Shown one piece after another: positions 15,441-28,500 of a stretch of 64,000 nucleotides of DNA. Below the pieces are notes generated by a model, which searched no databases, had not been told where the DNA came from, and worked only from the letters and a program-made list of their open reading frames with translations. This DNA comes from Helopsaltes ochotensis. Its lineage: Eukaryota > Chordata > Aves > Passeriformes > Locustellidae. The stretch covers positions 124,001 through 188,000 of the forward strand of contig VXBM01001294.1 in NCBI GenBank assembly GCA_013400155.1, given 5' to 3'. Position 1 is the first letter of the stretch. Each line of letters begins with the position of its first letter. Position numbers and translations under genes: made by a program.

Positions 15441-18400
15441 TGGGATGCAGCAAGAAGACCCTGAGAAAGGGTCTCAAAGAAATTACTTTGATCTAAGTAG
15501 AGTAAAAAATGTTGCTATTTGTAAATTTGCAGACAGCTCAGCAGAATTGAAAGGCATTCTTGTGGGAAATGAGCAATAGCATTCATCAAGGAGACAGAAA
15601 AAAGATAACTTCATAAACATGGGAGGACTTGAATCACTGCACTAATAACCACAAAATGTCAGGAGTTGTTCCCTCCATATTACCAGTTTTACTATTTTGT
15701 TGGTGATAGGAGCATGAGAGTTGAGAGAAACACAGCTGGCTCCATCTTATCAACAAGGCTAGTATAACAGATTAGGCTTCAAAACTAATCATACTAGCAA
15801 GAGAGTTAAAAAAAGACCAGATTCTTCTCTTCAGCTTTGTAAAATAATTGTTTAGCACCTTAGCTGTCTTAAATCAGCATCTAAATAAAGGGGTTGCTTG
15901 TGTATATCCCTCACTCATACTCAGCCTTACCTTCCCCTTCAACACATCTGCGGATTTCACAGAAGTGACACATACATGTTAATCATGCTAAAGACGATCC
16001 TCATGAAGAAGGGACTGTGTTGACTTCCACAGCTAATAAACAAATGGACAAAAATGATAGCCAGGAATAAAACCAAGATAATTTTCACTTCCAACCACAT
16101 AATTCCTTCTTTACTTGGGAAAAGTGGCATTTCTGGGCCTTGCTTTTTCACCTTGTTGGTAGGTAACCTCCAGTTGATCAAACTGGTCCCAGCCCATGAC
16201 TGTCTCAAATAGAACCAAGTGGATCTAAAGCAGCATGACCTGTGCTGGAAGGGAAAAGACAGGGCTCAAATGCTGCCTTTCCTACTTCATTGATACCATC
16301 ATGGAAGTGAGAATGAGGAATAAAGTATTTGGAAAGAGAACCCCATTGAGATTCATATCACTCAGAGAGACAAAAGGCACAAGGAGAAAACCTGAATGCT
16401 GGCATCCCTGTCTCAGCAACAAGACTGTCCGTCTCCCCTCTTACCTCAAGAAGGGCAATGGGACCTTTTTGGGGAACTGCATCAAAAAAGAAAGAGCAGG
16501 ACTTGACTTTCACCTTTAGTGAGAAAGGTTTTGGAAAATAAACTTTGGAATTTGCAAGCAGAAAGCTTCCTTTTCATTTTGCCAAGTAGCATCTCGCAGC
16601 TGCCACTGGAGAGCTTCACTTGCCAAATGTGCAAACAGATTTGAACAGCTATGCCCCACAAAGGATTTATGTAAAGAAATGATACAGACCAAGAACTACA
16701 AACACCTGTTTTCTTATCTCTCTTCTTACGCTTAAGCACATGCTTTCTCTGTTGTCATGGGCATTTTTAGCGTACTAGAGGAAATGTGCAGTTCCTTTCT
16801 TAGCATACATCCTCTGCTTCTTTCAGGAGTAATCTGGGATCAAGGGTCTGATTTGTGAAATATCTCTTTCCACTGATATGTGCATATTAAGCAGTTACAC
16901 ACTGGAAACTAAGGCAGAAGGTCTGTAACAAGCAACCACAAAACTTATCATTTTTCTACCCACATATGGGATTCAACAAATAAAAGATGCACGTGGGATT
17001 TAAAGTACTATAAAAATTTTAAAACTCTTTCTAGTTTTTCAGAGAGTGCCACAAACTTCATCAAATCTCAATTGTATCAGCAGTGCTAATGCTCATCATG
17101 CTGTCTTAAAAACCTGTGTAACTTTACACATTTAATAAAAGGAAATAGCCTCATTTTATACTTTCCTTACCTTCTCTGCACATTTAGACACTTATGTAAA
17201 CTGTATTTATAAAGATGAAAAATACAGTTTTTTACTTTCTATTTTTTTTCTTAAAACCCATTAAAAAAATATATATAGGCTGCAATTTTCAGAGAGTAAA
17301 AAGAAATTAAATTTACTTGCAAGAGAACTGACTAATTTCCCTGAGGATTCTAGAATCTATCTACAGTATTTCTACATCCATTTTAAAGCCACTCACATTG
17401 CTATGAAATTCTTGAGGAACTTGAAAACCTAAAGCATTAATTACTTATATGAAAATGAGATGATTAACACACACATTTTTACACTTGCTTTGGGACTGCA
17501 CATCCAAATAAAAACTTACTATAATTTAATCAGGAAGACACAGGCATACGAACACAAAATGCATTGTTTAGATGTGGCCATTCAAACAAAAGAATAAGAA
17601 GTCTTCATATTCTTTGTTTTAGGAAAGAGAAGTAGGAGGAAATAAATAGAAATTCCACAAAACAATGACTATTTACTGGCAGAGTCGCCAGCTGGGTGCT
17701 GACCACCCATACTTTTGGACAGTGTCTACATGAAATACCCTTTCCTTTCTCAAATCAAGAAGCTATTCATACAGCTATTGAGCCAAGGCACTTTTTCAGC
17801 ACAGTGATTGCCCTAAGGTTTCTCACAGCAATGCCCACAAGTTTAGTACAATTTCTCTGATGGTCTTGTTTTCCTCATTTTAAGCACAAGACAAATAAAA
17901 GAGCAGAACAATTTGACTCTGCTTCTCTACGTGAATCAACAAATTTGACTGTTCATCTAATACAATATATTGTTGTGTGCAATAGCTGTAGCATATGATG
18001 CAGTGGAAATTGTGGATTCACTACGAAATGGACAATTACCTGACAATTTCCTCTTAAGACTTTCCAAAATGCCCTGAAATACGAGAGTCTGTGTATCCTT
18101 TAACATAGATTCTATGATGAATACGTTGTACATTGGAAGAGAGGTTGATTTTGGCACTTTCTTCTTCAGCTTTTAAGCAGAGGAAGAAGATGGCTTGATG
18201 TCAAAAGCTTGAGTTGGGATTAGAAGAAACAACTCTCTAATATCTTAATTAACTATTGAGGAAGGACCACTTCAGGCAACCCCCACCTACTGTCCAGTGT
18301 TACGGAAGATGTCACCAGCAAGAATGTTCTTTCAGGCAGGAGAGAAAGGTTTGAATGTGATGGAGATTTGCTGACTGACACCATCACCACTGTAGGAACC

Positions 18401-21400
18401 CACAATGAATTTACTGCAATGCCGTGCGACTGCTTTGCAAACGCCAGAGATGCACTGCTGCAGCCATCTGCTGTTGGAAGTTCTGCTGGTGTGGTAGAGA
18501 GACTGAGATGTTAAATGATGTAGAAATCCTCTACACTAAGTAAGGATCTTAAAATACTTGTTGGTACTGATCTCTGCTGGATTCCTTATGGTTAGACTAG
18601 TTGAAAATACAGTGGTGGGGGTGGTTTGTTGCTTACTTTTACTTTCATCTTTTAATAAGGCTGTTTTCTCTTCCCTTAATACTTGCTGAGTTATGATTAC
18701 AATAAGGCTTATAGCAAGACCATGACATTAATGGTGTATTTCTTTTCCCATAATATTGTACTTATGTTAGTCAGCTTTTAAGGTTTCTTATGTTTTCATG
18801 AATTTATTAAAGTGAATGCTCTGAATGCATAATGAACATTCACTTGGTCTTCAAAGACCTGGTCTCTAAATGATTTTTAATTTCTCAATTATTTTCTAAG
18901 ACATTGAAACAAGCCTTTTGAATTTGAATGCAATCTTTTGAATTGTAGAAAACTAGCTGTATTCCTGCTATAGAACCATTTTGTCCCCAGAGATGGTTCA
19001 GAGTATTTACTTGGCAGGTACAAAGGGGTGCTGTGTATTTTCTATTTATAACTCATAAATATTGAGATCAGCTTCCACACATAATGGGCCCGATTATGGG
19101 CTGCTTTCCTTTCACAACTATATCTGCAGCTTTCTGCAGAAGGAAGAGCACATGGATCCGATGAAAATCCTATTCTCCTTGCAGTTCTTTCTAAGCACTA
19201 ATTTGCACTAAGTAGTACAATTTAGGGTCTGCTACAGTATCTGTTACTTGGCAACAGTTCCTAAGGCAATACCTGAGCCCCTGCCAGCTAGGGTATCTAC
19301 TCCCCATTGAAACTGGGGAGTGCTGAGAGACAGCAACGCTGAGGACATGAGGGAAGGGTGTATTGCTTGCTTCTAGGATATGTTCCTGGCAAATACATTC
19401 ACTAAAAGCTAAGCATACTAAAATAATACAAAGAGAACAAAAGCACATTAGCTTTCAAAGATTTTTAGAAGGAATAAACCACACTGAAATTAATCCTGAA
19501 AAGATGACAAGATGTGTTAAGGCTTACACTTACTATCAGCGACTAAAAGGAGGCTTCTTGATACAAACCAGTATTTCACCGTCATACACAGAGCCACTGA
19601 AGTTCTTAAAAAACCCAAACTAAAACCAAAATAAGGCTCTTAAGCTGAAGGACCTGAGTGGCCAAACACCTTATAACAACAGTCTGTTTAGGAGCCAGCC
19701 CCAGCCACTCCTGAGGGTTTAGAGGGAAAATGCTTTTCAAGGTATTTGGGTAATTTATTCCAACAATTTGTTTAGTCAAAGCAGGGAAAGTTGATGGAAG
19801 TTGAAATGAAAGCCTTTATTTTATGTTAGGAACAAAACCAAATACAAATGGAGGGTATGGCTAAATATATGGAACTCTATAGAACTGCTTGTACAAATGT
19901 GTGTACGTATTTCAAATTTTCCTGTGAAGTAAAAAGAAGCATCATATTCATCCCACAGACCCCAGTTAGCTACTACTCAAATGCACTGAGGGTTACACAA
20001 CCAATTTCACTTCAGAAAATAAGTTACAATTACAGCTACAAATAAGATTAAAATGAATTTAGAATAAAGTTTCATACTTATTTAAATCTGTGTCTGAAAT
20101 CAGTATCACTTTGATTTAAATGAATATCTCATAGGGGAGCTGCAGATAATTCCTGTCCTTTTCTGGAGCAGAAAGGATCATAACCGTAATGAAGTACCAT
20201 AACTAACAGACAACCATTGTGAACTGAATGGCATTGGTGAGCTGCATTGTGCCCTGATCAAGGAATTAGCTGCATTATGCCTCTAAGGACTGTCTGGAGA
20301 GATTAAACCATAAACTGGTTTTGAAATCTTCCAATTCTACAAATCACCTAAATGAAGTTAAAACAAAACCAAACCAAACCAATGGAGTAACTTGGGAGTC
20401 TAAGTTCCCTGTAACACCTAAGCTTCTAAGTCTCACAGTCATTTTAGGTGAAATATTCTTATAAAACTACCCAAGACCACCAAGTTCAGATAAACAAAAA
20501 TAATTGCTTTGTATCCTTAATTCCTACACATCACCTTCCAGATGTCAGATTCATTAGCAATGCATTTGAATATAATTTAAATAATTACAATGCCATTTTA
20601 GAATATGCATAATTGCTTGCCAGAGGCCCTTGCTCACCAGAAGTAATAATTTCCACTAGTTGCAGTGACTTGATGAGCTCAGGCTAAATAGTTTCAATGT
20701 TTGAGCCAAGGTTTGCTCTAGTCACAGCCTGATGTTGAAATTAAGTTTAAGACCTGGGAGTTGATTGCTCAGATGGATGATATAGTTTTGTTACAGTAAG
20801 TCTAATGAATTTGATGATTAGTTTGTTGTTTTTATTATCTGTTGCCTAAGTAATTTATGCTAGGCTTTTGACTGCTAATGAAATTTATGAAAAATTCTGG
20901 TGATAAATGCGTTTAAAAAGTTTTTTCTTTTTTAAACAGTTGTAGTAACCATTAAGTATGATATAGATGCTGACTAGGAGGATTAATATTTACCAGCTGA
21001 GGACCTGCAAAAATGCTAGGAAAGGTAGTGCTCTCAATATACTTCAATCTCTCTTGCTTTGGGTACTTTTGTAACAGGGCTCTCTCTATCTGCATAACGT
21101 ATCACTCAATGTATTTAAGTCTGATTGACCCCAATTATGGATTTAATAACTTTATATAGAGGAGTAGTAGTTCAGATGACTACTGAGCCACAGAGACTGG
21201 TTCTTTGTATTAGGACTGAAGATAATGTAAATGCTGAAACCTCCCACATCATTGAGGAGCAAAGGTACAGCAGATATTTACTAGCTGCAGTAATACTCGA
21301 GATATGGACAGAAGCAGCCAGGAGGAAGCCACAAAGTTGCCCACTGTTCCCTGTGCTGTGAATGCTTGTCAGTGCTCCCTCTGCAGGTGCCAGGGCCTTG

Positions 21401-23076
21401 CTCCTTTTCTCTGTGAGGCAGGTAGGCTTCACAGAGGCATTAAGGATGGGTGCAAGAGAAAAGCAGAACCCTTTCCAAGCATCGGCATTCTGCTTTTCCA
21501 GCATCTTCTCAAAACCAGGAAAGTACACCTGAAAGATACGTCCCAAATTCAAAACAACAACAAAAAAGGTACTTTTTGCCCATTTTTGACAAATTGCTAT
21601 GATTTGTTTCCTCTGTGTCAACTACAGCATTTTCACCTCTTGTTGAATACATAGGTAACATTCAGTTTGAGTTCACATTTGATTGTTAATCTCTTCCCAC
21701 CTCCACTGTCATGCAAAATTTCCAGTTTTATAATATGAAAAGCCATTTTAGTATCTAGAGAAAGTAAAGAAACTAAGGGGAAATATTTGCTCATCAAGAT
21801 AAAATCCTGTCACCTTCGTTAGCACTTAGAGACTAGGTATTGTTTAGTGTGAATAATGACAACAGAACCTCAGCTTGATTTCCAAAGCTGTATAATTTAT
21901 TCAAAAGATAAATTCCCTAATGAAAGATACTGGATTTACTTTAAACCAACATTATTTCATCTATAATTACTGCCTCAGGAATACCAGACTAACTGCCACT
22001 TATCACTGTCAGTGACTTTTAAATTCCTGCTACAACTACGGTATCCCATTGGGTTTGTTTGTCTCCAAGAGAACATGATGTTTCAGGTTTGGCATGGCCC
22101 TAAAAAAGGAGAACAAAACCTCCCTTTCCCTAGAAATTAAAATGTCCTCTATGTGCCTCAGAACACAGAGAAGATTAAGTCCATTCATTTCCTCATAGTT
22201 ATTTCCAACACAATGTACTGTAATTTCTATCTGAAGTTTGTAGAAGCTCTTCAGTTAATTAGTGCTTCCCCTGCCCCTCTATTTCACTTCCTATAAGCTG
22301 AGTACCCATTATCCATCACATTTCTCACAAAGTTTGGAAAAGAATGTAGATGCTCTGGCTGTCAGAGCTAACCCCCAGTCAAAAATCCCCACGCTTTGTC
22401 ATTATGAGAATCTAATCTTTCATTAGGAAACCATCAGGAGTAATGAACATTATGAATGTGCAATTGTTCGTTGTGAGTATTAGGGAAACTATTAGTGGTG
22501 TGTCTTAATCGAGTCTCCATTGTGGATAATAAGAAAAGGCTAGAGTTTACTGAGTAATGACTACAACAACACTTGTAAGTCCTTTACTTTAACGTCTGTT
22601 GCTGTGCAGTGGATGACTTTAGATGCAACTAAAACAAAAACCAAAAAATAATTAGTTATTGATAAAAGACTTTGCTTCTCCTCTCTATAGGAAGGTCCTC
22701 CAGTTATTATTTGTTGAAAGCGGTAAAATAAAACTTTTATGGTTGCTTTTAATAAGTTCCCATTTCTGTTTATTTTGCACACAGCTAGTACGTTGTGCTG
22801 AGATTATAAAAAAATAAGAGCAAAACACTTTTTTTTGTCACTTAATAAATCAAAATGAGCAATTACATCATATATGTCTTAGTAGCAGCTGTAAAAGTTT
22901 TCAGTCCTAGAACTGTGCTGGAAATAGCCTCATTCTCAATGGTGGGCAGCAACTGTTTCTTCTAAACAGAAGGCATACAAACCAAAATTCTCCTGGAAAG
23001 ACCTCACCTCATAAAGCATCTTGTTATTTAATTTGGTCTCAACTAATTGGCAATTTAAACAATAACTTGTGTCCAA

Positions 23077-23350
23077 ATTCCAGACGCAGAAGAGAAGAGA
23101 AACCTCCAGGGAGCTGCACCAGGTTGCGGGGACACGTGTGCTGACGGCAGCGTCCCTCAGAGGCGGCACAGACCCTGTCCCACACGGTGTGCGCAGCCTC
23201 ACCCCATGGAAAGGCCCCCAGGGCTGTTGGCAGGTACTGAGCACGTTGGATCTATCAGCCTCACCGCCCACCACACGCGCAAGACTGTCATTTTGATTTC
23301 TGACGTGCACGCCAAGACGGAGCACCTCTAACTCCGCACGTGTAAGCAAT
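23077..23350. other. CpG-rich patch in the SYT1 intron
   Basis: About 19 CpG dinucleotides fall in some 275 bases whose GC content is near 58% by eye, whereas CpG is rare in the rest of the window. It contains two CACGTG boxes (23133-23138, inside ACACGTGT, and 23337-23342) and TGACGTG near 23301. It lies about 0.5 kb past the first C2B exon in transcription direction. A 139-codon minus-strand open frame crosses it but looks like a by-product of the base composition. It could be a small CpG island, an enhancer, or a remnant of an unrecognised insertion. Confidence 0.6.
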
Positions 23351-23844
23351 CGCACCTGAGCCCTTCAAATGCAGAAACAATCTTCCTAGCACCTCAAACA
23401 GCAGTCAGCATGGCAACCTGTGGTGAATTCCTCTGTTACCTATTATCTGCAACATTGCAGCGAAATGCTCACATTTTGTGAGATTAAACAGACAATAGGA
23501 ATTGTACTCAGATTTTTTTCTCTTGCCTGAATAGTCTGTATTTATCTCTAGGCAACAGGAGAGAAGGAAAGTACAGAGAGCTTGCACTGTCATCTGATTG
23601 TGTAACACTTCAGACCTTGTCTTGGAGTGGAATGCAATGTATTGTGATTTTATTTTAACCTAGAATTAGTTCTGATATACTCAGTCATGCCCTAACTTCC
23701 AAGAAAACACAAACCACATCTTTCAGACAGGGAGCAAAGAGCCCTTACCTTCTCAGCCAAGAGACCTCTAACAGAAAATGAGTTGATTTCTTGCCTTTAC
23801 AAGCCTGTAAAGAAATCTTCAAGCAGATTTTCACACACACATAC

Positions 23845-23962
23845 CTGATAGTCCACCGACATCCATCTTTTTCAGGTTCTTCGCCTCCAGAATGACGACA
23901 GTCAGTTTGCCAGCAGTAGGCACATAACGGAGGGAGAAGCAGATATCGCCCAGCTTTTCTTG
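23845..23962 (-). CDS. SYT1: SYT1 coding exon: start of C2B domain
   Basis: This 118-base exon starts the C2B domain, which in synaptotagmin-1 binds calcium, PIP2 and the SNARE complex. It reads QEKLGDICFSLRYVPTAGKL, TVVILEAKNLKKMDVGGLS, and ends with the first G of a split codon that must be Asp (GAY) in SYT1. The first loop-1 calcium ligand of C2B (Asp in KKMDVGG) is here; the second would be completed by the next exon. The acceptor is gctttcgcag|CAA and the donor is CAG|gtatgtgtg, followed directly by a TG repeat. The exon enters at phase 0 and leaves at phase 1. It is too short to appear as a long open frame. It corresponds to human residues 271-309 plus one base. The remaining roughly 110 residues are not found further left. 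Confidence 0.97.
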
Positions 23963-24584
23963 CTGCGAAAGCAAACAAGACATGATGCTTTAATGATTTT
24001 TTTTTTACCTTTTAGAAAATGCAATTTTGAAAGCCCCGCAGAAAATCAGTAGGATTAAATTCTGCTAAAGAAAACATTCAAATGAACAATATTGAGAAAA
24101 CTACCACAAATCTGGATTGATGACCTCAAGTCTGTTGCAGCAACTATCCTATATAGAACAAAATGATAAGATATGTGATACTTCTCATGATTTTACCCCG
24201 GACAACAGGGGCCCCGAAAGTACTGTTTACTCTTTAAACTAAGCCAGGAATTTTTTTGTTTTCTCCAGGCTGCATTTCAGCGGAAATCTTTTAAGAAACA
24301 TGCACACACTGCTACTAGGCTGTTTCCTGTGAAACAGCAATATGGATCTTTCTCAGCACATTTTGTCACAAAAGTAAAAAGTATAAAAAGCCCACAAAGT
24401 ACAAAATATTCAGTGTAAAAAAAGACTTGTCTCCTATCTGTCAGAAGAGGAAAAAAAAGGCAGATAGAGACCATGAAAGGACACAGTACATCCCTCCTCA
24501 CATATAAGGAATAGCTAGAAGGATTTGGTTTTGCCTTCCAGCCCATCATCTGAGATTCTGCCAAATGCAGCCTTTTGCTATTCA

Positions 24585-24608
24585 TTACTTACTTATTACT
24601 TACTTACT
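24585..24608. repeat. TTAC microsatellite, imperfect
   Basis: Five TTAC units interrupted once by a TTA, about 0.6 kb from the C2B exon on its upstream (intron) side. Confidence 0.85.
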
Positions 24609-25342
24609 CATTGCTTAATATTTTCCTAACAGTCCTGGCAAAGAGGGTGAAGCTGAATGATGTTCAGAATTACAGGAACTTTGTTTTAAAAGGATGAATA
24701 ACAGATAGGAACTTGCAGATGCGAGAGGGGGGATATTGCTTAGAAATGATGAGTTGGATGACCGAAGCTGCTTTCCTCCTTGCCTTCAAGGCTCATGGCA
24801 TCTCTAGGGGGGCTAACAAGGATGTTTATGAGACAAGAAGGATGAGCTTACACCAAGCAGACCAATAAAAAAAAATTCAGACAGTCATACTTCTCTTTCA
24901 AAGGCATTAGTTCTTATGTCATATGTATACTTCCACAATTTATTCTGACAGTAGAGTATAAAGTACATTTCTATGATCATATCTCTTTGCTTCCAGTGTT
25001 TTTTTGGACACAACTGAGAGCAACTTGCTCACATGCTCATAGATGTAATGGATATTTTCTACAGAATAGACAGTCCATGTGCAAAGGATTTTACCCATAA
25101 AGTGATAGATTCTAAACTGATTATTTCAAGTTGGGACTGAAATCCAGGGATAGTAGCAGATAGTTCCCTGCCAGACATCATCTCAGCAATCATCAGTGGT
25201 CAGGAAACATACAGAACAAGCCCAGTTACATGCAGTTAAGATATGCTCAGACAGAACAAACAAAATAGCTTGTGATGTTAAATGCGTGTATTGTATAAAA
25301 ATGCTGTCAGAATGCACTTGTGCCAGTATCTTGAAAACTCAT

Positions 25343-25530
25343 GGTGTCCTCCCCACTTCAAAAGGATATGGTACAACTGGGACAGATTCCAAGAAAAGCA
25401 GCAAGAATAAGCAAGGATATGACACAGTTTCTGCAGAAGGAACATGTAAGCAGATTAGGACTCTTCAGGTTGCAAAGTGAGTAGCTGGGGAGGCGACCTC
25501 TGTCCGACCCAGAAGGGCCAGAATGATGTT
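25343..25530 (+). mobile_element. Old CR1/L3-like LINE fragment
   Basis: The order cacttcaaaaggatatgg, aactgggacagattcc, agaaaagcagcaagaataa and ttaggactcttcagg follows the 3' part of the reverse-transcriptase region of ancient amniote CR1/L3 elements in sense orientation. The stretch tgtccgacccagaagggcc at 25501-25519 resembles the motif near the 3' end of the same family, which would imply an internal deletion. The copy is heavily diverged and cannot be active. I recognised it from pattern memory, not an alignment, so the limits are approximate. Confidence 0.55.
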
Positions 25531-28500
25531 ATTACCTTGTTTAAAAGGACTGAATCAAATATTAAAAAAAATTTACTCACATCTAGAACAACCCTAGATG
25601 TCTTTCAGAACATGGACTGCACTACCATGAAATAATTTACTATTCCTCCCTGACTGCACGTACTGTCCTAAATCCTGGTGCAGATTCAGAGCATGAAAAT
25701 ATGGACTTCACTCATGCAACCTACATAGCTCATGCCTGGCTTTGGCTGAGCTTCAAATGGCACAGTGACAGCAAAACATGCTCCTGTTCACCTGACATTT
25801 GATTTTGCAAGTCCATATTGGATAGGGTAACAGTGAAGTTGATCTATCACTTGCAGATTGTTCAGAATGAAAGAAATCAATTGCTTATTGATTTGTGTTA
25901 TCATGATTACAGGTCACTCAGCCACCCGGTGTTCTGCACAATCACTGCTCTATTACATTGTAGAGTTGGCTTGAATTTGCCTGTGGATTCATGGGGCTCT
26001 GAGAAGACTGAAACAAGGTATATGCGAAAGATTATTTTAGTCCCTCCATCTTAGAGATCTTTGTACCTACGTATTACGCAATATTCAAGGGTTCTGCCTC
26101 ACCTAGAGAGTCATTAGGCAGAGCTTTAGTTGTAGCAGCATAGCAAATTTTGTCCCCTTTTAAATCAATACCAAGCCTCTAATTGTTCCTTTCAGTGGAT
26201 ATTTGTAGGGGTTTTTTTAGCTTTTGTTTGTTTCAATTTTTGATTTTTTTAAAAAAATTGTTTAGTGGCTTTTTTTTATTTGTTATCTTGTGTTGAGACA
26301 TGAGCATGTTTAGAAAGCATAAAATAGTTAGGATTATTGGTTCTGATCTGAGTGCTTCAGCAGTAGCTGAAGGAAGTACTTTACACTCAACAGCTATTGC
26401 CACAGAAACCATCACCTCTCACCAGCATTTCTCCATTTGTAATCATGTTATGTTACTGTGCAAATACTGCAATTGTCTAGACAGAAGAGTAATTTTAAGA
26501 GGGTGTTTAACGCTTTTTTAGCCTCTTTTAATGTAATTTTAGCTGCAGGAAACACGAAGGCAGCAGCATCACGCAAACAGCCAGTTTTCCATAGATCACC
26601 AGGAAGTCATGGGAAACAGCAGCAGATAATGGGCTAATTCCAGGGAATAACCTGAAGAAAAAACGTAGGCATCTCATTAAATGCCCTCAGAATCAAGTTT
26701 AGTACTTTTTTTGTTGGTATGAAAATCTGTATCAACTGCATTTCTTCAATATATAATACAAAACTTCTTGTACTTGTAACCTTTTCTCTTTGCATGACTG
26801 CCACACTTTTTTTTTTTTTTTAATTCGAAAAGTATTTGTGAGGTAGGACACTGAAAGTGGCAGCACTGCAATGAAGCAAAAAACCCCAATCACTAGAGGT
26901 GTGGTTTGCAGGAGATAATTACAAACCCCTGCAGGGCTACACAGTACAGATGAGTGCTGCTGGGATGGTGATTATCCCATGGAGGTGCCTTATTGTTATT
27001 ATTAATTTCTTTTAGCCCTGTGTATAAATAATTTATGTTAGTAAATTACTTTGATGGAACCTGTAAGTTAGTGTTGGAAACTTCCAGCTGGGAGGTTCAT
27101 AGTCATTAACCTATTCATGTATAATGCTCATACACCAATCAAAAGATTCTCTCCATCTAAGAAACTTCATAACTTCATTACTTTTAAAGAGGACGCAATG
27201 GAGCAGAACATAAATGACAGAGACAGTGCTGCTAACACTTCTTCAACTTAGAAAAGGCTATTTGAAGTCTTGTTGAGAACCTGGACTTTTTAGAGATGAC
27301 TCTTAAGTATCTCCTCCCTGTTCTGTGCTGCTTCTCCTATTTGTCAGTAATCATGTTTGCCTTGACAGTTCACTCTCCTAATGAGCTCCAGAGAAAAGTG
27401 CTTTTTATGCAGATTACTCTCATTTGTGCTGCAGAATCTCTAACAGACATATCTATCTCCTTAATATAAACATTCTCTACATTTTTTGTGGAAGATACTA
27501 TGAGGAAGTTGATGACTGAAGTTCTCTTAGTAAAACAATGTCAAAACAACAAGCCACAGCACCATACGCGTTTCCCAAATTGGATATAAGACTCAAAAAC
27601 AATCAGTATAGGAAGAATATAAACACAGTGACATGGCTTTCTAACTTTGGTACCTGGTTTCGATTGTGAATATTGGCATGAGCCTGAAAGAAACACAATA
27701 TAATGTGATTTATGGGCAAAGACCCAAAACAATACCATCTTACTCTAATCAATATTTACAATGAAAGCTCGTAATGTTCACTGTATAGTTTTCACAGCAA
27801 CCAAAATGTTTTAAAACTCTGTGGAGAAAACAGGGACAGAATGAATGCGGGTTATGAGCTAAATTTGTGTCTTTCAAATTCAGGAAACCCAGGTAAACTG
27901 TAATGACAATATCTAATCCCAATTCCTAAGCTGATGGACTTCAGACAATTTTAAGGCCACCACATGCTGTCTGCACATGGAGATCTCAAATCCAACAAAT
28001 TCCTTTTCTTGCCGTGTAATGCCTGAATACACTAAGCCTCAAAAAATGCCACAATAATACTAGTGACAGAACTACATGGAAGTAGAAATCGATGACACAG
28101 ACTTGTCCCAACTTCAATTCAGCCACAGTAGCAAGTGGGTAGCATTAGCAACCTATATCCATAGCTGGGATCTAGAATTATGAAAGCGTTGCTGCTCCAC
28201 CCCCACAGAGCAAACAGGGATCACACTGGGGAAGGGCAATACTGGTTTGTTGAGCATCCATTTTTTCTTTAAACAGAAATTTCATTGCTAACACAGCTGT
28301 CTGACATTACCAGTTCCAAAGGCACTGCATTTTTGATCAATACATGGTTGAAGAACAAAGCAGAAAATTTCAAACGTGCAATAGGTATAATCAAAAAAGA
28401 AAGAATCTTTGTTTCTTATAGTTGTAAATCACAACCCCACAATATAAAGATGCCACAATTAGGCAAGAGTGGGAAGTGAGCAAGAAGCTCCTAGAACTCA

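Larger units (their letters stand above)
1..23844 (-). other. SYT1: SYT1 intron, partial, within the C2B coding region
   Basis: This stretch follows donor gtatgtgtg of the first C2B exon. The next SYT1 exon should encode DPYVKIHLMQNG and a lysine-rich strand; I looked for its reverse complement and for the final exon and saw neither, so the intron probably continues past base 1. It contains a CR1 3' end at 370-485 and a CpG-rich patch at 23077-23350. The rest is AT-rich, with a mildly GC-richer part near 7040-7330. Open frames here look like chance. Confidence 0.75.

Noticed and set aside
15517..15640. aaatttgcagacagctcagc resembles a word in the CR1 reverse-transcriptase region
   Set aside because: The similarity stops after about 20 bases and the flanks do not continue the element.
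22936..23355. 139-codon minus-strand open frame across the CpG-rich patch
   Set aside because: The frame is kept open by high GC and gives an unfamiliar sequence; it is not a SYT1 continuation, because the expected C2B residues are absent.
26807..26821. 15-base T run that could be a poly(A) tail of a minus-strand retrocopy
   Set aside because: No coding or SINE sequence lies on either side, and no target duplication is visible.
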